Shown piece after piece: positions 22,395 through 22,487 of a DNA stretch of 22,487 nt (positions are counted from its first letter, which is position 1; the number at the start of each line of letters is the position of its first letter). Location of the stretch: contig CAMBHX010000011.1 of the NCBI GenBank assembly GCA_945867285.1, positions 1 to 22,487 of the forward strand, written 5' to 3'. A program made the position numbers and the translations under genes. Source of the stretch: Sulfuricurvum sp. IAE1 (GTDB taxonomy: Bacteria > Campylobacterota > Campylobacteria > Campylobacterales > Sulfurimonadaceae). Below the pieces are notes generated by a model. It saw only the letters and a program-made list of their open reading frames with translations, was not told the origin of the DNA and searched no databases.

Positions 22395-22487
22395 TTAGAT
22401 GTTTTTTTTAAATTTAAATCCTAGTTTTGCAAGCTGTTCACGCACCTTTTGGGCAATGTCACCTTGAAATTCCATCCATCCTTCTTT
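22395..22487 (-). CDS. Partial C terminus, SUI1/YciH-like translation factor
   Basis: Only the last 30 codons and the TAA stop lie in the window; the gene continues past the right edge. The tail includes GWMEFQGDIAQKVREQL and LGFKFKK. It resembles the C terminus of bacterial SUI1/eIF1-like proteins (YciH), where an I-E-x-Q-G-D strand is followed by a helix and a final G-[FM]-K-x-K strand. The fit is good but rests on few residues. Repeat copy 3 begins two bases after its stop, in the sense direction. Confidence 0.5.
   Translation of the reverse strand, partial: KEGWMEFQGDIAQKVREQLAKLGFKFKKNI

Noticed and set aside
1..22487. CRISPR array, insertion sequence, prophage or integron
   Set aside because: No regularly spaced repeats, transposase, integrase or phage genes are visible; content and gene order look like core chromosome.

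Overview
The window reads as core chromosome of a Campylobacterota (epsilonproteobacterium). Two blocks keep a gene order I recall from Campylobacter jejuni: murD-mraY / gpmI-fabG-acpP-fabF-accA, and rpmB / rpe-dnaQ. Many separate signalling genes (HDOD, CheX-like, histidine kinase, diguanylate cyclase) and moderate GC suggest a free-living relative such as Sulfurimonas or Sulfuricurvum. The genus is inference; no rRNA is present. I see no insertion sequence, prophage, CRISPR array or plasmid gene.

Layout. 1-2418 (minus): tRNA-Phe, then mraY-murD for peptidoglycan precursor synthesis, with stop and start codons overlapping. 2504-7579 (plus): gpmI, then the fatty-acid block fabG, acpP, fabF, accA. 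The gaps after gpmI, fabG and acpP are rich in hairpins, and two of them carry copies of a repeat. 7569-9555 (minus): rpe-trpF-dnaQ-like, tightly packed. 9620-11808 (minus): a two-gene signalling operon of an HDOD protein and a STAS/pseudo-receiver/STAS/CheX protein. 11965-16843 (plus): rpmB with a terminator, argJ, then prs-lepA-comF. 16844-20158 (minus): a small unknown gene, a membrane histidine kinase and a tandem-domain SagB-type nitroreductase. 20230-22298: an exported rhodanese (plus), a small unknown gene (minus) and a membrane diguanylate cyclase (plus). 22395-22487 (minus): the 3' end of a SUI1/YciH-like gene.

The most interesting non-coding signal is a 92-nt element present three times: 4856-4947, 5256-5347 and 22301-22392 on minus. 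Each copy starts 2-28 nt after a stop codon, in the sense direction of that gene. Each folds into three successive hairpins joined by a conserved linker. Stem bases differ between copies but change in compensating pairs, so the structure itself appears to be kept. Two copies flank acpP exactly 400 bp apart.

The most interesting protein signal is the HDOD plus STAS/pseudo-receiver/STAS/CheX pair, a candidate chemotaxis or adaptation module that keeps the CheX catalytic ExxN motif.

Promoters recognised here are mainly -10 boxes without a clear -35, as usual in this phylum. Several share the extended form GCTATAATT. No gap between genes exceeds 190 bp.
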